Source: Saprospiraceae bacterium (GTDB lineage Bacteria > Bacteroidota > Bacteroidia > Chitinophagales > Saprospiraceae). Taken from it: a DNA stretch of 64,000 nt. Shown one piece after another: positions 61,904 to 64,000 of this stretch; position 1 is the first letter of the stretch, and every line of letters begins with the position of its first letter. The notes below the pieces were generated by a model that was not told the origin of the DNA, ran no database searches, and saw only the letters and a program-made list of their open reading frames with translations. Both the position numbers and the translations under genes were made by a program. The stretch is taken from positions 124,001 to 188,000 of the forward strand of contig JAHBTW010000008.1 in the NCBI GenBank assembly GCA_019638385.1. Reading direction: 5' to 3'.

Positions 61904-61922
61904 TAATGAACGATGTTTAGTG
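61904..61922. promoter_or_regulatory. TetR operator candidate before tolC
   Basis: TAATGAACGATGTTTAGTG. It shares TAATGAAC-N3-GTTTA with the site before tetR (62687-62705). It lies about 180 bases upstream of the tolC GTG, between a TTG and a TATATATA box on the minus strand. Confidence 0.6.
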
Positions 61923-61983
61923 ACAGGACAAAAAAAAATGGTAGGCGGTAGGCGGTTTTTTGGTAGGCGGTGCGGTTGAACCG

Positions 61984-62654
<671 letters not shown>

Positions 62655-62680
62655 TTTCGTTGAAATTTTAAAGAACAACG

Positions 62681-62688
62681 CAAAGTTA
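62681..62688 (-). promoter_or_regulatory. -7 box of the tetR gene
   Basis: Minus-strand TAACTTTG, a full TANNTTTG match, 26 bases before the ATG. Confidence 0.55.
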
Positions 62689-62705
62689 ATGAACAGTGTT
62701 TATTA
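62687..62705. promoter_or_regulatory. TetR operator candidate before tetR
   Basis: TAATGAAC AGT GTTTATTA: 7 of 8 arm positions are inverse, with a 3-base centre. It overlaps the -7 box by two bases. Confidence 0.6.
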
Positions 62706-62802
62706 GAGAGGAATTTTTTTCTATTTTTTTATTTTGAAGCGCATTGAAGAGTGGGGTGTTCGATTGTTGGCGGGGCGAAACCAAAATGTGGGAGCAATGG
62801 TT

Positions 62803-62810
62803 TATTTTTG
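62803..62810 (+). promoter_or_regulatory. -7 box of the MNT/HEPN pair
   Basis: TATTTTTG matches TANNTTTG, 54 bases before the MNT ATG. Confidence 0.4.
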
Positions 62811-62864
62811 CGGAAGTCAATCTGGTAATAGATAGAAAATCATGCAGTTGGAAAAAAGAAAAAA

Positions 62865-63164
62865 ATGAATGTAGAAGAACTCAAGCGGTTACTTTCCCAA
62901 AACAAGAGCGAGTTGGCTGGAGAGTTCGGCATTTGCACGCTGGGAATTTTTGGCAGTGTAGCCGAAGGTCGGGCTACGAGAAGTAGTGACGTTGACTTGT
63001 TTTATGAAATGGAAGAGGGAAGATTTCTCAAGTTACAGCAATTAGACGATTTTGAGGAGCGGGTAAGAAAGATTCTTCATCGCCGAAAAGTGGATTTGGT
63101 CAATCTGGCTTCTATGAACCCCATTGTGCGTTATCGCGCAGAGAAACACTTCATTTATGTATAA
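62865..63164 (+). CDS. MNT nucleotidyltransferase antitoxin
   Basis: A 99-residue minimal nucleotidyltransferase with the GS-X10-DxD motif intact (GIFGSVAEGRATRSSDVDLF). In HepT-MntA systems the MNT protein adds AMP units to a tyrosine of the HEPN toxin and thereby disarms it. Its stop overlaps the start of the HEPN gene by 8 bases. AT-rich composition fits a transferred cassette. Confidence 0.88.
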   Translation: MNVEELKRLLSQNKSELAGEFGICTLGIFGSVAEGRATRSSDVDLFYEMEEGRFLKLQQLDDFEERVRKILHRRKVDLVNLASMNPIVRYRAEKHFIYV

Positions 63165-63582
63165 CGGCGACAATCTTTTATACATTCTCACCATGCTGGA
63201 AGCTATAGAGAAAGTACAGCGCTTTTCGTCAAAGTTTGTTACAGCCGAAGATTTTTTCAACGCGGAGGATCAGCTCTATTTTCACGCTTCTACCCATCTC
63301 TTGCTTGCCATAGGTGAAGAGAGTAAAAAATTGGAGGATGAGTTGAAACAACAGTTTTCGGCCATCCCCTGGCGGGCTATTGCAGGTATGCGAAACAGAT
63401 TGGCCCATGACTACAGAGGCATAGATTTTCAGTTGGTTTTTTCAGTCATCCGGCAAGATTTGCCTGAATTAAAAAAGGCGTTGGTTGATATGTTGCCACT
63501 CATTAGCTATGACAAGGCTGAATTAGAAGTGGCGCTTCAATCTCCTTTTTACAAACACTTGTCTTATCTCAAAAGTATATAA
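63157..63582 (+). CDS. HEPN-domain toxin (DUF86, HepT-like)
   Basis: A 141-residue HEPN protein with the RX4HXY ribonuclease motif in full (RNRLAHDY) after the helix WRAIAGM. It is the toxin of the pair: the His and Arg form the RNase site and the Tyr is the AMPylation target. ATG at 63157 (MYNGDNLLY) is used rather than an upstream in-frame ATG at 63124, which would overlap the MNT end by 41 bases. The MNT stop lies inside the start overlap. Translational coupling suggests tight co-expression. Confidence 0.9.
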   Translation: MYNGDNLLYILTMLEAIEKVQRFSSKFVTAEDFFNAEDQLYFHASTHLLLAIGEESKKLEDELKQQFSAIPWRAIAGMRNRLAHDYRGIDFQLVFSVIRQDLPELKKALVDMLPLISYDKAELEVALQSPFYKHLSYLKSI

Positions 63583-63595
63583 TCTACAGTGCCCC

Positions 63596-64000
63596 CTACC
63601 GCGCCCACCCCGTCCACCGGTAAAAATCAAAATAATTGAACGCCCGTTGTTCGGCGGGGTCATCGCGAAGCGGTTCGAGGACGGCGTGCCATTGGACGTA
63701 GATATTGCGGCGGCGGCGCTCGCCGGGCGCCTGTATCAATTGTTGTAAAAACCGAAACAACAGCCCCTCCACCTGAAACGGCCGGCTGCTGCGCAACGCC
63801 TGCCGGCGGGCGGCGGGGATGAGGTTGGCCGCCAATTCTTCATTGCCCAACTCGAAGTGAATGAGGATGTTGAGCAACCCGGCAAAGCGAAAGAGTTCCT
63901 CCATTACATCGCGGCGGGGATATTGCAGCAGGCTGTTGATGCAATCCAACGCGGCCTCGAAACGGCGATTTTCAAAATAGATGTACGCCAGCAGATAAGG
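63596..64000 (-). CDS. Protein of unknown function, partial (5' end beyond window)
   Basis: The C-terminal 134 residues of a longer protein; the frame is open to the window edge (PYLLAYIYFENRRFEAALDCINSLL...). The part seen is helical with a TPR-like pattern (AYIYFENRRFEAALDCIN) and ends DPAEQRAFNYFDFYRWTGWAR. No family is recognised. The TTG at 63949 is not the start. It ends 13 bases after the HEPN gene, in convergence with it. Confidence 0.75.
   Translation of the reverse strand, partial: PYLLAYIYFENRRFEAALDCINSLLQYPRRDVMEELFRFAGLLNILIHFELGNEELAANLIPAARRQALRSSRPFQVEGLLFRFLQQLIQAPGERRRRNIYVQWHAVLEPLRDDPAEQRAFNYFDFYRWTGWAR

Noticed and set aside
62744..62986. Small protein of 80 residues before MNT
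   Set aside because: Overlaps the MNT gene in another frame, contains its promoter, and has no recognisable features.

Overview
The window comes from a member of the Bacteroidota, most likely Saprospiria (Lewinella/Haliscomenobacter-like). Reasons seen in the sequence: a complete gldK-gldL-gldM-gldN type IX secretion (T9SS) cluster with a PorP/SprF protein and a PorU sortase; a giant Ig-like protein ending in a T9SS type B sorting domain; a SusC-style TonB receptor; an almost total lack of Shine-Dalgarno sites; and repeated TANNTTTG -7 promoter boxes, the Bacteroidota consensus. The DNA is moderately GC-rich. Species assignment is inference.

Layout. 0-4.1 kb: a long protein built like animal soluble adenylyl cyclase (two cyclase domains, ATPase, TPRs). 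4.2-6.3 kb: a DUF255 thioredoxin-like protein. 6.3-12.2 kb: porP/sprF and gldKLMN, closed by a strong terminator. 12.2-12.9 kb: a dense island of palindromic repeats. 12.9-24.0 kb (minus strand): porU, an M16 peptidase, an rRNA pseudouridine synthase, and dnaB carrying a 137-residue mini-intein. 24.25-24.95 kb: a small AT-rich two-gene cassette whose second gene is truncated, with a perfect 19-bp inverted repeat upstream. 25.1-28.2 kb: pnuC and a TonB receptor. 28.3-34.2 kb: secreted and membrane proteins, a prolyl oligopeptidase and a DinB protein. 34.5-42.3 kb: the 2614-residue T9SS cargo protein. 42.4-46.1 kb: secreted proteins, a DUF4249 protein, an SCO protein and a membrane protein. 46.3-46.8 kb: a VapBC-like toxin-antitoxin pair. 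46.9-54.7 kb: a thiolase, a propeller/SprB-repeat/OmpA protein, an HNH cassette lying before a remnant of a second OmpA gene, a CcmD-like protein, glutamate dehydrogenase and an Lrp regulator. 54.8-55.8 kb: a TraB/GumN protein and tRNA-Ser(UGA). 56.0-62.7 kb: a TetR-regulated tripartite RND efflux operon. 62.9-63.6 kb: an MNT/HEPN toxin-antitoxin pair. The window ends inside a gene of unknown function.

How the parts relate. GldKLMN, PorP/SprF and PorU form the T9SS core; the giant protein at 34.5-42.3 kb carries the type B signal this system reads. The efflux genes share one strand with their TetR gene, and a near-identical operator motif stands before tetR and before tolC. Several small defence-like or addiction-like cassettes (HTH/truncated partner, VapBC, HNH pair, MNT/HEPN) are scattered as AT-richer islands in otherwise housekeeping DNA.

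The most distinctive items are the sAC-like cyclase with complementary half-sites, the DnaB mini-intein, the palindromic repeats that share an arm-RGA-arm plan, the truncated cassette at 24.3 kb, the OmpA tail remnant beyond the HNH cassette, and the duplicated TetR operator.
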